Of a stretch of DNA of 64,000 nucleotides, positions 11,401 to 23,070 are shown in pieces. Position numbers and translations under genes: made by a program. Source of the stretch: Oryzias latipes (lineage: Eukaryota; Chordata; Actinopteri; Beloniformes; Adrianichthyidae); contig NC_019859.2 in the NCBI RefSeq assembly GCF_002234675.1, forward strand, positions 4,991,240 through 5,055,239, in the 5' to 3' direction. How positions within the stretch are numbered: the stretch's first letter is position 1; each line of letters opens with the position of its first letter. The notes below the pieces were generated by a model. It saw nothing but the letters and a program-made list of their open reading frames with translations, was not told where the DNA came from and made no database searches.

Positions 11401-14005
11401 GAACTCAGAAGGGAATTTACAGTGAATTCTGCACAACGTTCTGTTCCCACTGGGTGTGGAAGTGTATTTTTACACATGAGCCTTCTCTGAAATCTGAGAA
11501 AGTCATGAAATCCTTTTCATGTCCCTCTGCTTTAGCTGATTGGTTCATCTGTAGCCCTTGTGCTATCCTAGGCACTTTAACATTGGGAGTTGGGTCATGT
11601 AGACCCACTAGACAGTGCGCTGAACCTTTTTTCTTCAATGATTTGTGAACCTCACTGGTGTCCATGGATTATATGAAATCTTTCCACCTTTATCCACCTT
11701 TGTCATGGTAGGGAGAACACGTCAATGTAAGGGGGGGGGGTCATCTCAGATAGCACAAGGGTGCTATCTGAGATAAGAGACGCTTAAAATGACGTTTTTA
11801 TTTAGATTTACACTAAATCTTGTGTGATTTATATCTTTTCTAGTTTAATAATAATTTATTTTAAAACGATTTTTCGTTTTTTATTGGTTTTGCTAAAGCA
11901 GAAATACTTCCATACTGTTAATGTTTTTGGATTTTTTTGGAACTGGAGTTTTAAGCAATAAAAAAGACAAACCAAAATACATCTACACTTAGATATATGT
12001 TGACAAATATAATATTAATATACTATAATGTTCAAATCTTAATTGGGTTTTCTATGTCTTGTATGATTTTATTATCCTTAAAGGAAGTTTTTAGTTCTTC
12101 CAAATTCAATTTCTTTATTTAATTTATTGGTTTTCTGCCCTCTTGAGCCTTTATGTTTTTAATTTTTTTCTTAAATGATCTTAGTTTCCAAATTGTTCCA
12201 TTATTATTTAAGTTTAAAACTGCTTTTGCAAAAAAAATACCTAGGAAATAGTAAATGTTGGAGGTGTGGTAACAATGGAGCCAATCACTTCCATATATTT
12301 TGGGACTGTGTGGTTATCAAGAAGTATTGGTCTGACATACATGAACATCTGCAAAATGTGTTTTCTATTGTTTTCCACTTGTCTTTTGAAAGTCTGTTTT
12401 TGAGTAAAATTGATGGCCTAGACAACAAAAATAAGAAACTGCTCTACATTCTGCTGGCAGCCAGTAAGAAAGCAATAACCAGAAAATGGCTTAAACCTGA
12501 ACAGCCAACGATAGAAGACTGGATTGATGTTGTACAAAGAATTTATATAATGGAAAGAATCTCACACTCTTTACAAATACGGCTGGATGTTTTTTACGCT
12601 ACTTGGTCTATATGGACAGAATATGTTAAGCCTGTAAGATCGGATTTCATCTGAAATCATGTCATATCATTTATGTTTTGAAACTCCCTGCTTCCTCACA
12701 TGTTCCTTTTTTATTTATTATTATTTTGTTTTGGTTTTTTTTGTTTTTCAATTAAAAAACTGAGAAAGCATGAACATTGTAACACGTCAAAACAATGTAC
12801 AATTTATCCTGTGCTTTTTCAATAAAAAATAAATTTGAAAAAAATAAAACTGCTTTTGCTGCATGGAAACTGCATGAAGAGAGCTGAGTTTAATTTATCT
12901 AAACCATCAGCTGAAGGCTTGAGGGCAAAAGTTCTTGATCAAACAAGACTCACTGGTTTCCTTTCTGTGCATGTAACCCTTGTGCTATCCTAGGCACTTT
13001 AACATTGGGAGTTGGGTCACCTAGACCCACTAGACAGTGCGTTAAAACTTTTTTCTTCAATGATTTGTGATCTTCACTGGTGTCCATGAAATCTTTCCAC
13101 CTTTGTCATGGTAGGAATAACAAGTCAATGTAAGGGTGGGGTCATCTAAGATAGCACAAGGGTTAAGAATAACTATTTCCTGCACTTGAAAACATTTCTG
13201 TAACAAAGTGACTAACTGGGCTTCTGGAAGACTCTTTTGATTCATCAGCAATGTTCTTGTTTTGCTTTACACTTCAGATAACCCTTCAGCCCAGCTGAGC
13301 AAACTGACGTAGGACGTCATAAACGCAGCCGTTCAAAGAAACATTCTGTTTTTTCCGCTCTGTGACAGATGAGCCTCACACGGCCGCTGCCAATTAGTTT
13401 AATCTGCAGAAAAGACAATCTGCTTCCTGTTGCTTCAGCCACAACCATAAACTTCTGTGTTCCCCTGGTCCATCAGCCCATCTGCATGTTGATGGTTCAC
13501 GGAGGGCTAAATTTAGAAACCAGAAACTATTATTTACAAGTAGTAGGGCGTACCATCTGGTCTGGGCCGCAGGGAGAGGTGACAGAAGCCGGTGACTTGG
13601 CTGAGAGCCCACATGGCTTCCTCCAAGGTGGAGTCCTCCAGCACCATCCTCAGAGCCCTCTGGTTGTGCTCATACTTCACCTGCAGCAGAAGCACACAGT
13701 GAGGAACACCAGGAGGCAGAACATCGGCTGCTTGCCCACGCTCACGCATACCTCTACGATCTGCGCCCCCGGGCTGATGCCAACCCCCTGGGCGGCGCTG
13801 CCCTCAGTCACCTGGTGCACAAACACCCCGCTCTTGTTGCCCCCCACGACTGTCAGCTGGCTCAGCAGAGCCTCACCCAGGAAGGAGATGCTGATGACCC
13901 GACCGATGACCCGGATGGCTTTGGGGCGAGAGCGCACCAGGAAAGGAGGGGCCGATTTTCTTGAACTACTAATGGAAAAAACGGAGGAAATTCAGCAAAT
14001 AATAA

Positions 14006-14036
<31 letters not shown>

Positions 14037-17000
14037 TAAATAAATAAATATATATTTATTCCATCTCAGCAGCTTTAATAAAAATAAACAACATAAAGTT
14101 ATAATCTTATTTGCTTTATTTATATGTAATTTCATGGATTTATTTCTAGTAATAGCAGTATGTTTATGTACATATTCCTATTTAATTCCACTGTAAGTTC
14201 AGTATTGTGTTATTCGTTATTTTGTGTACCTTTTTATAACATTTTTTTAATTTTATTTACCTTTTTCATTTATTTTGCGTGTCTCCTAAATGTTTTTTAA
14301 TTTAGCATTTTCTAGGTAAGCTTTTGTAAATTCCGTTTGGTTTTCATTTCAAGTTTTATCTATATGCAGTTTTATGTTTCCTTATGTTTATTGTGAGGGG
14401 TAGGGAGGGTCAAGGCGACCCTTGTGTTTTAAACTTTCATTCTTTATTGTTCAAGTCTGTAAAGCCTTTTGTGTTACTCTAGTATGAAAAGTACTTTATA
14501 AATAAAGTTGGATTTGATTTGTTTTTTCACTGGTTTTTATACTGGATCTGCCATGTTTCATTCTATACTGATGGGGAGAAACAACGAGGGACGCGGAGAG
14601 AACTTTGAGCTATAAAAATATAGGAAAAGTGCTGTAAAAATAACCTGATTGCTTTAGTTGAGATTCTCTTGAATGTTTTTACTATAGAGATGAGACAACG
14701 TCTCCTGGGTCTATGTTGTGTTTACACTTTTTATATTAGAAAAAAAAATTTAAGTATAAAAATTAGTGAAAATGTTACCCGTTTTTCTTTAGCTCTTTTG
14801 TGTCAATGTGAAATATTAATGTTTTTTATATTACATTGTTATTAATCAACCAAAAAAAGCATGTTTCTCTGAAAAGCAAATTAACTGTAACCAAAAAACA
14901 AAGTTCTCAGAAAACCTTTGCAGGCTCACATCACAGTTGGACTCACTGAAAGCAAAACTAAAACGAGACAAACACAGAAAGCTAATCCAACAAGAGCAAG
15001 AGCTCTTTAAAATTGCATCATAATTACACCATAACTACTCACTAATGGAGCGGCTTACCCAGAGGACTCAGAGTTACTTAGGGAAGGAGACTCAAGCTCA
15101 TTTCTGTCTTCACTTCCTGCAAAAACAAGAATAATTCCGGAATGCTTTCAGGGAACCATTGTATGAGGATTAATGCAGAAAAGCAGCACACCCTTAAATG
15201 ATTAGGTTTGGTTATACGCACCATCCGTCAGCAGCACAAAGTCGTCCAAAAGAGGGTCTGTCTCTGCACTTTCTGTGCTGTGAGGAAAAAAATGAGATCA
15301 TAAACAAGTCTGCCACTTTTTTCCATGTGTGATCTCACTCTATAGATCTTTACGTGTTTCTGTCGAGTCTTAAAAGATAAACAAATGAAAATGATCAAAT
15401 TAACAGTTCAACTCTGTGTTTGAATAAAATGTTGCACTTCCTGTTATATGATTAACTCTTGCTCAATCATTTCCTCCTTCACGTGAATCCCAAACCCATC
15501 CTCCTCTCACCTGTAAATCAATAATCCACCTGAAACTCATGTGACTGCAGCAGAAAGGAATGCAGAAATCATCTGCCATAAATCCTTCATGGTGGGAGTC
15601 TATTTCAAGCTGCACAATACCCCATTGAGCTATTCTAACACATTCACACAATGGCTGCCCTTGACAACACAAAAACACACACACACCTGCTGTCTGCGTA
15701 CAAGATTTCCTCTCTTCGGCGGAGAGACTCCGGGCCGGGCGGCTCTGCATTTCTGGACCGCATGCTATTCATTACAGCATCCTCTTCCTAAATGCAAATA
15801 AAGCCATTATAACCCATCAGATGACAGTGATGTCACCATCAGACAGCTTAAAAAGCATTTGAGACAAGAAAAAAACAAAGCCCACCCTCTAAAAGTATTG
15901 TTTTCTGATGTGTTTTAATACTGGAGGGTTTTTCAAGGCAGACAAATAAAAAAAAAGTTGACCTAGACTACAAATCATCATAATATTTGACAGTTCAAAT
16001 TTAATTTCAGTTATTCTAAAGGAGTTGCCATGTGTACAATTCTATAATGTTTTTTCTTTTTTTCACTGAATTTCGAATATTTCTGTACAAAAATTCTGAT
16101 TCCAAAGTGTTGCTTTGGGGTTAATTATTGGGTGGAATATTAAAGCTGCAAGGAAAGAAAATATCGTTATTTCTAATTGTATCCCTCGGTGAAATATACT
16201 GTGCTCCATCTAAAAACTGTGGTTTATGTTGTATACGATAAGGAATAATTTCTCCAAGTTTCATTGCTTTTTTTTGATTGACTAAATTACTTTGAAAGTT
16301 GGAGTGCCACAAGGTTCAGTCTTAGGATCCCTTTTTTTAACTGTATATTCTTGGAGCTGTAAAATCAACAGCATTGATAAGGTACACATAGACGCGCGTA
16401 CTTGAATGTGCTAACAGCGTGTTCTAGAACATGCTTTTAGTCCATGCTGGACAAGCAGGGAGGGGCTTCTTCTTCTTCTTCTTCTTCTCTTTCTACTGTT
16501 TACAAGCGCATCTTCACCACCTACAGTTGGAACAGGCTTGGCTCAATGTCAATCTCGTACATCCTGCACCAGGCCGTTTCTTTTACAGCTTTATTCTGAC
16601 ATATGGAAGAATTGGTGCAATTATTAAATTTTCCTCCATGATAATTTTTTAAAGGGTTTGCATTTCGGTGACTTAAAAGGGACGCCTTACATAAGTTCAC
16701 TACCAAATCCCTGATTGGTCAAAGTTCGACGTGGTTTAAATAATAGCAACATGCTTTCAAAGGCCATGGATTTTTTACGTAGAGCCCGGAAATGGTCGTT
16801 GAAACTTGTTTTGAACTATGAAGCCTAAAACACGCATTTAGATAGACTTTTCATTGGAAGTGGCTGCTTAGAGGAATCTGTTTTTTTTTGTTTTTTGTTC
16901 TTTAGCCCATCATAAGGGGTTGTTTTTGTTTCATATCATCCATCTACCGTTTTTTTAACTTTAATACCTAATCTACTAAAGTTCATGTTTTTTGATAATC

Positions 17001-20000
17001 TGGGTGCTGCCGTTTGGGGCATCTGTTTCACTAAACCAAACTGAGTCTGGCTGCACACCTCTGAATTGCTGAAAGTCTCAGGACGCAGCGCATCCATGCG
17101 ACAAAGCTTTCGCCGCTCTGGGCGGGGACACCCATCACAGCTAGACACTGAGCTCTGCCACCTCACGTCCTTCACCTTCAAAAATAAAAAAATAAACCGT
17201 AAGTTTTGTTTCTGCATGTTCATGTTTTTGACGTGTTTTAGTCATTTTAGAAACCTTCTGTTTGACGCTGCTCCTGCGCTTCACCTGCAGGGTGAACACA
17301 GACTCCTGCATCACCACCAGCTGGCTCCGAAGGGCATCCTTCTCAGCCAAGATCTGGGCTATCGTGGCCTGGGCCTCTTCTCTGGAAAGGTACGCCTGAA
17401 AGTTATGAAAGAGTTGATATCTATCAAACAATGAAAGTTTACAGAGAAGTGGCAGGATAAAGGCACGCCCTGGTTTCGTCTCAGACTCTTGAGTCACATA
17501 CAACAAGAAAATGGCCCTGACAATCATATTGTCAAAACATGCCAAGCTTTGTCTGTAGCTGGAAAGGTAAAGGTGTCGATGTAGGTGAGGAGGGAGTACA
17601 GTGATGTGGCCTACGTGCAAACTGCCGCTAAAGCTACAGAAACAGTCGTGTGGGAGTAATCTTCTACATTCCTAAATGTGTCTGTGAGGACTAATGGAAA
17701 CTTAGAATAGAAAAGAATTTCACTCAGGCAGTAAACCGTATGAATGGAGTTATTAAAGAGCTGTTAAAAAGACAAAAGCTGTATGCATAAACAGAATGGC
17801 CTCAAGTTCCTCAGCTGTTATTTCTTATCACGTGTATCAAGTTATAGCATTGATCAGATTTATTCAAAACAAAAAACAACGACCTTTAGAGGCGGTAAGT
17901 AAAGAACGTGAGAAAAGAAAAATTACATAATAAATAAAGCCAGACAACACATCAACATACAGTTATTGAAGCCATGAAAGTTTCTCATTTCTTGAGCTCA
18001 TCGACAAAATGCACATTAAATATGTCAAATTCAGATTGTCAAATTTGCTTTGAAAATAGATCAAAAGATGATCTATTGGGAGTTCAAGGTGCCCTCAAAG
18101 GAAATTTATAATTATTATTTTTGCATATAGGTCATGAACTTACATCAAAAAGGAGCAAAATGAGGAATATAATTGCAACTGAGAAAGGATAAACACTGAA
18201 AGTATTGTAAAAAAGCAAAATTAAAAGAATTTTGAAACATATTTGGTGCTGTCTGCCTTTATAATTCATCAAGCTGTGTTTTCAAGTTGTCTTTGTCTTT
18301 CAGGCGTTTAAATCCTTTCATTCATCCCACATCAGGTGCCAACTGCCTGTTATAGAAATGAATCACAGTCCTGTTTTGCTGCTTTTCTGCAAAGCTTCGG
18401 CGCAGCAGCGAGCAGCTCCACGCCACCCGACAGTCTGCGGGTGTGGATGCCCGATCCTACACTTCAGGAAGGAGCATAAGGTGGAACAGTTTTTGACTGT
18501 TACAAAAACAATTAAAGGAGGAAGCAAGACTCAATCTCCTGCAGCTGCCCGTGAAAAGAAGAAGCGGAACTGTTTGTCAGAATGAATAGGTAGGATTTTA
18601 GCCAGAAAACGGTTTCCCAAATACTTCCTGTGAGGGTGGATTTTTTTCTAACTTAATTTATTTTAAAAAAACACATCATTAATAATAAACACTGGTCACC
18701 TCAGGTGAGCACCCCCTGACCTGGTCTCTCTCGGTCTGCAGCTCCTTGATCTGGCTCTGGATCAGCGTGCTCTTCTGCTGGAGCATTTTGCAGTCCACAG
18801 TGAGCTGCTGCACCTGAAGGCTCAGACTCTCCTTCTGATCCAAAAGCTGCACAATACAAACACAGTTTTGTCCTTTCCATCACACCTGTTCCACTGACGT
18901 GAACACAGGTGTGTAATAAAAGATTCACACAACTTCATGTTGGTATGAGGAAGAAAGTTCTGCTGTGAGTGTCAAGGAGAGTTTCTATGTTCTGGTTTCG
19001 TCGGGCTGCAGACACTCCGACATACCGCTTGTTTGTCTCTCTGTAGGATTTCGTTCTCCTCCCTGTAACACCGAAGCTGCTCTGCCAGCTGCACCTGACT
19101 GTCGATGGCCTCCGCCAAGTCCTGGGCCAGGATGTCCTGACGGGCCTGGAGGGTGAAAAAGAACCATAAAGCCACAGATAACCAGCAGCCCCCGTCAATC
19201 AGACCTGGTGATTCCTCTCACAGGGTCGAGGGTTTGAGCCTTCGCCAGCTGGCTGCGCAGTGTCCGGACCTCCTCCTGCAGCTGTGGGCTCTCAGGAGCA
19301 GAGACGAACCTGAGCGGGTGCCGTTTGGTGTCCATCTGGGCATTCTGCAGCTCCGTTTGCAGCTGATAGACCTGCAGCAAGACATGGAAGCAGCTGTGAT
19401 GGACTGTACTCAGTCTGTCCCTTCACAGCCGCTGTCAAGACTTTCTAACTTAGATTATGTTAATAAAACACATCGTGCTCATGTATCCCAACATAGCGTC
19501 AAAATTTAATAAACATATCACTTATTTTTTATTTTTTCTATAAATAACAGCTCTGAAAACCAGAATTAGCTGCCTGAGTTTTCCCCAGGAGAGCCTATTG
19601 TGTGTTTGGAAGAAACTGGATACTTGAGTTCCATTCGACCACAGGAGGCTTTTATTTTCCAGTGATTTGTCATGAAAAGTTCGCAGCAGCTAGATTAAAG
19701 GTTCTAATTACCAATCTCCATCAACATTGTTTATTGTCTTAAACATCTGGTGACAAAAAAAACTTTCATGAAGGAAAGTAACCCTTTTAAAAACACGAAT
19801 TTCTCGTGTTTGGTTTGGTTTATGCATGACTTTTTTACTCAGAAACAAAAGGAAACCTAGCGAAAAGTATTCCTCTGAAGTTGCAAATCTTGTGACATCT
19901 TGAAAATCAGTTGAATTGATGTGTTTCATAATTTGTCATAAATTGAATGATGATCTAGAAGTTTTTCTTTTTTAATATTTTGTACATGTGACACTTGTGT

Positions 20001-21686
20001 CGCCTTGGTTTCAGACAGCCATGGAAGACGGATGAGTTTGTCCATCACTGACCTGCAGGTTTAGGTCGTGCAGGCGCTCGTTTATGGCTGACCTCTCCTC
20101 AATGGCGGTTGTGTATCGTATGTACAGATCACACTTCTCGTCCTTCAGCTTGGCGACTTCCCGCTGCAGAGAGCTCAGGTGTCTCTGCAGCCGATCATTC
20201 TCAGACTGAAGGCGTCCGGATTTCTCTTCCTGCTCCATCATCTGTCCCATCTCCGACTCCAGGGAGGCGCAGCGAGCGCTCATCCTGCCCGCCTCGCCGC
20301 GGGCCTCCTGCAGCTCCTTTTGCATCCCTGTCACCGCTCTGATCAGGTACTCTGTCAGCTCGGAGTATTTGATCAGGCCTGCGAGGAGAGGAATGCATTT
20401 CAGACAAGCTGCACATGAAAAAGAAGTGGAGGAAGAAGACCATGCAGGGTGCTGACCGCTGAAGGTTGAGGGTTCTGTGCTGGGTTTGCGTCCCGTGACT
20501 TGGGTGTAGAGAGTTGGGTAATGTATCATCAAACCCTCCAGGAAAGCAATGGCTCCATTTCTTCCCTGAGCTCTCAGCAGATCCAGCATGTAGCCTAGAT
20601 AAACAAAAATGTCTAAATCAGATTCTTGGGAGCAAACAGTGGCTGGATGACTCAGTTGGTTGAGTGGTTAAGTCCTTGGGTCAGACCCTTCAAGCTGCTG
20701 CCTAACTATGTAGCCACAAGAGGGCCCAAGTTTGGGCCTCCCTGTGCCGGTCCCCAGCCCGGGAAAAAATACAGAGTAAAATACAGTTGTGTCCCCTGAA
20801 GGGTTATTCCAAAAAGTGCACAGCAACATTCCTCGGAGTAAACCTTCATTTGAAGGCCCCTAAAGTCTCACTCCGATCATCTTTTGATCTATTGTAAAAG
20901 CGTTCCCACTGTTTTTTTCAATTATGTCGATGCGTTTTTTAGCCAAAATCCCAAATTTTTGCTGGATTCTGGGAAATCGTTTCTGCAGAGCAGCAAGAGT
21001 TCATTAGAAACTCTTAGTTGTGGGTGGGACTATTGGTGTGGAGTAAGCCACCTCATTTCCCATAATCCCATTGTTTACACTCTCTCCTGACAGCTTTCAT
21101 CTCCTCACAACCCCAACCTAGCATTAGCGGCATAACAAAAATGGCGAGCAATATTAGAGCTATCCAGCCATCCATTTTTATCCAGATTCCAGCTCAGACA
21201 AGGAAGAAAAAAATGTAAATGGATCTATTTGTCAGCCGGTGGATGCATTGGAATGTGGCCCGCTGACTACATCACTGCTACAGGCTTTATCAAAGGGCAT
21301 TTTTTCATCTGCCCCTGATTCACAATCATTTGAATGACGGAATACTCTGAAGTGCAGTATAAGCTTAATTTTCTCCCTTTATGTCATTCATCAGAAAAAT
21401 GGTAAGAACATGTTAAGACAGCAAAAACTAAATTTTCTTCCAAGTGGGTCTTTCACTAAAGTGGTTGCTTACTGGTTCTCATGCAGCGATTGGTGAGGTT
21501 GTGGCAGGAGACGATTTCATCCTCATCCAAATCTGTGAGGACCCTGGCCTGCCGCAGGTACGGGATCAAGATGCAAGGCCGGACTCCCAAGGAGATCCTA
21601 TGGCGGTTGTCATTTATCATCTCCCACAGTTCCTCCTCGCCCATCTCCTTCAGGTCCTGGCTCTCGGGAACGCAGTTCCCAGCCAT
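6060..21686 (-). CDS. card14: CARD14/CARMA2 scaffold protein, 20 coding exons, 959 aa
   Basis: Caspase-recruitment MAGUK scaffold. In the known family it recruits BCL10 and MALT1 through its CARD and drives NF-kB signalling, mainly in epithelial cells. Coding exons in transcript order: 21473-21686, 20457-20594, 20053-20378, 19222-19371, 19026-19145, 18721-18846, 17285-17395, 17059-17175, 15687-15787, 15222-15277, 15059-15116, 13752-13959, 13554-13680, 10783-11023, 10625-10688, 10420-10540, 8304-8468, 7818-7930, 6440-6555, 6060-6267. All have AG/GT borders and compatible phases; the sum is 2880 nt. Order: CARD (about 10-100), coiled coil (about 120-400), serine/acidic linker, PDZ (about 506-617), SH3-like (617-698), GUK-like (760-959). 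Human CARD14 is 1004 aa. CARD9 is excluded because it lacks the MAGUK half. CARD10 or CARD11 are less likely, since the C-terminus and the ccdc40 neighbour both fit CARD14. The ATG at 21686 was chosen because the residues after it align with the human N-terminus. The exon with the least certain border is 13752-13959 (acceptor side). Confidence 0.93.
9040..9930 (+). repeat. Composite dispersed repeat, copy 1
   Basis: It starts in a SINE-like part (AGACCCTTCAAGTTACTGCC, GTGCCGGTCCCCAGCCCGG, TGTGGCGACCCCTGAAGGGT) and continues through CTCCGATCATCTTTTGAT, TTCCCAGTGGTCTTTT and ACAAGAACATGTTAAAAACA to TAAGTGGATCTTT. It lies in a card14 intron. Confidence 0.75.
9961..10390 (-). pseudogene. Non-LTR reverse transcriptase remnant
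   Basis: The minus-strand open segment contains NIRKTKHILFSW, EHVYVFKYI and IRHTLDKIAALPIFDCRDII. These parallel the post-catalytic part of LINE reverse transcriptases (KTKxxxF, xYKYLG, FLxVLDYGDVIY). There is no catalytic YADD box in the fragment. It lies in the card14 intron below exon 10420-10540. Confidence 0.5.
10783..11023 (-). CDS. card14: card14 SH3-like exon
   Basis: The exon reads SGDSFYIRVNVSLPAGSTG, then CNDILHVTNTRPSG, WHACQVHP and SGTIPNYYR. This is the divergent SH3 of CARMA proteins, with the FYIRVN and ILHVT signatures. It ends in phase 2; the following short exons 10625-10688 and 10420-10540 carry the hook segment RAQRLLIRTIEE and KAVRIVS. Confidence 0.88.
11552..11761. mobile_element. 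MITE copy A, TAACCCTTGTGCTATC family
   Basis: About 210 bp with terminal inverted repeats near TAACCCTTGTGCTATC and the shared interior GGGAGTTGGGTCATCTAGAC. Two more copies are at 12974-13165 and 33945-34149. This copy ends in an extra perfect palindrome. It lies in a card14 intron. Confidence 0.85.
12230..12844 (+). mobile_element. 5'-truncated L1 LINE tail with 14 bp target duplication
   Basis: The coding part (up to 12654) encodes the ORF2 C-terminus: CWRCGNNGANHFHIFWDC and KYWSDIHEHLQNVF, the L1 zinc-knuckle-like end. It ends with AATAAA and an A-rich tail. AAAACTGCTTTTGC occurs directly before (12216-12229) and after (12846-12859) the element, and the site is TT/AAAA as for L1 endonuclease. 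It is antisense to card14, in the intron between 10783-11023 and 13554-13680. Confidence 0.88.
12974..13165. mobile_element. MITE copy B, TAACCCTTGTGCTATC family
   Basis: 192 bp with both ends intact (TAACCCTTGTGCTATC and GATAGCACAAGGGTTA). It lacks a short interior block present in the other copies. It lies in the same card14 intron as copy A and the L1 fragment. Confidence 0.88.
13554..13959 (-). CDS. card14: card14 PDZ domain exons
   Basis: Two exons, 13752-13959 and 13554-13680, encode a PDZ fold: a start like ISISFLGEALLSQLTVVGGN, then GVFVHQVTEGSAAQGVGI and the closing LEDSTLEEAMWAL. The acceptor of the first exon is placed at 13960-13961 because it gives the right phase (2) and an open frame; the few residues before RSRPKAIRV are poorly conserved, so that edge is the least certain. 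The small exons just before (15059-15116, 15222-15277, 15687-15787) encode the serine/acidic linker. Confidence 0.85.
14003..14029. repeat. (TA)n microsatellite
   Basis: About 13 TA units followed by a T run, just above the card14 PDZ exon. Confidence 0.95.
14440..14522 (+). repeat. LINE 3'-end relic in a card14 intron
   Basis: GTATGAAAAGTACTTTATAA then ATAAAGTTGGATTTGATTTG resembles the ATATAAATAAAGTTTGATTG tail of L2-like elements. Confidence 0.5.
17059..20378 (-). CDS. card14: card14 coiled-coil exons (six exons)
   Basis: Exons 20053-20378, 19222-19371, 19026-19145, 18721-18846, 17285-17395 and 17059-17175 encode about 320 residues rich in Glu, Gln, Lys, Arg and Leu with heptad character, for example EKSGRLQSENDRLQRHLSSL. 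This is the oligomerisation coiled coil that, in the family, is held inactive and is where activating CARD14 variants cluster. Most borders are phase 0. The last exon shifts to PRPERRKLCRMDALRP, matching the human linker that starts the regulatory region. Confidence 0.88.
20640..21445 (+). repeat. Composite dispersed repeat, copy 2
   Basis: Same order and orientation as copy 1. Its head, ATGACTCAGTTGGTTGAGTG, resembles a tRNA-type box A, suggesting a tRNA-derived SINE start. It ends at CAAGTGGGTCTTT, about 25 bp from the splice donor of the CARD exon. Confidence 0.75.
21473..21686 (-). CDS. card14: card14 first coding exon: start codon and most of the CARD
   Basis: The exon encodes residues 1-71. 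It contains the motif EEELWEMINDNRHRI, then PYLRQARVLTDLDEDE, the conserved helices of a CARMA-type CARD that nucleate BCL10 filaments. The reading frame is open upstream of the ATG but offers no better ATG. It ends in phase 1 at a GT donor at 21471-21472. The next exon (20457-20594) completes the CARD with RAQGRNGAIAFLEGL, also typical of CARMA proteins. Upstream, 21687 to about 21790 is probably 5' UTR; I see no clear core promoter motif. Confidence 0.93.
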
Positions 21687-22689
21687 TCTGAGTGCGCCGA
21701 TCCGTGCCGCCAAAGGGACCGTCCCGGCAGCAGGCGATCAGCTTCCGCTGATCAGCAGACAGAGTGGAGGAGCCACAGAGGCTCTATGATAAAAAAGAAA
21801 GCAGGAGTGCTTTCCACGCCCCGTGGGAGTTTATTCCAAAGCATGCATCTGTGATTGGGCGTGTGGGAAAACTTGTAAAACAAGACCTTCATAGACAGAG
21901 CGGCACACACATTTACAGAAAAGGTTTTTGCGAACGACTCCACGTCACCGACTCAACCTCCAAACAGCTCAGAGGGTCTTTTCCGTTCATAACATTGCTC
22001 ACATTTATTGTATAGGATCTTATCACACATAATAAACCTGTGCACATCCTTATTAATGAGTGACGCGCAGCCCGTTTGTGTTCAAGCGCAGACAGCTCAA
22101 ACAAACAGCCGCTTTTCCCAGCTCCTTCTTAATCACAACAAGGCAAACACGCAGACGGGAGCAAACACTGAGGTGCAAAGTCCTGTCTGCCACACGGCCA
22201 GCAGCGCTCAGGTGAAGGTTAACCTGCCGGGAAAAGGTCAAAGAGCTCCATGTGTGGATCTGCTGTTTACTGTAAATGTTCATTCAAACACCTGCAAAAC
22301 GACGCCCACAAAACTGTCAGTTTAATAACTATAACATTTGTGCACAACAAAACAGTAACCTGCTGTTTAAGATGCAGCAAATTGAAAAACAATAGAAATT
22401 AGATGCCTAAAATTTACAAACATGGTTCCATTTTGCATTTGGTGAGCAGATACACTGAGATCACTGAAACAAGGCACGTTTAAGTCAAACTTTGAGAGCA
22501 AAGATATATAAAACATTAAAAGAAACATTTCAAGGAAATATTAAAGGAGCGATCCACTATGAGGAAAATGGTGTATTTGGTGTTTTTACATTTAGCGTTT
22601 TTCTGATGAAGAAAGTTCAAATGATGTTAATATAAAGTAAGCTGAAAATAAGAGTGCAGATGTAAACTTGAACTTTCACCTGGATTTAA

Positions 22690-23070
22690 ATACAGCGTTT
22701 CTACTGAGCTAAGGCTTTCTGTGAGTCTGTTACAGATCTGTGGAGCAGAGAAGGCAGCTTCTCCATGTTTGGTTTGGACTTCCGGGACACGACAAAGGAC
22801 TGGATCCAGATGAATGCAGAGTTCTGTCTACATGGGCAAGGAGGTTAATCTTGTTTTTTGGGGCTAAACCATTCAAAGCTTTATAAACCAATAGACCAAT
22901 AGAACTTAAAAGTCTATCCTATGTCAGACAGGCAACTAGTGTAAAGACCTCAGAACTGGACTCATGTGTTCTACTCATTTGGTCCTTGTGAGAACCCGAG
23001 CAGCTGAGTTCTGAGATTTTTTGGGCTTCCAGTTTCAGCAGTCAAGTTGACTAAAGACAAAACGCATGAA
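22690..23070 (-). repeat. Degenerate L2-type LINE relic
   Basis: Blocks such as GTGTAAAGACCTCAGAACTG and CTTGTGAGAACCCGAGCAGC parallel the LINE at 44.7-46.5 kb (GTGCAAAGACCTGAGCACAG; GTCAGGACTCGAGCAGCAGC). The frame is broken. Confidence 0.5.

Noticed and set aside
13369..14043. 224-codon plus-strand open frame
   Set aside because: It is the antisense shadow of the card14 PDZ exons and runs into the TA microsatellite.
17141..17620. 159-codon minus-strand open frame as one exon
   Set aside because: Only 17285-17395 and 17059-17175 match card14, with proper splice sites; the rest is intron read-through.
20640..20720. Functional tRNA gene
   Set aside because: Only a box A-like block is present; there is no box B with cloverleaf pairing, and it is the head of a dispersed repeat.
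6060..21686. CARD10 or CARD11 instead of CARD14
   Set aside because: Domain order alone fits all three. The C-terminal residues, length and ccdc40 neighbour fit CARD14 best. A search would settle it.
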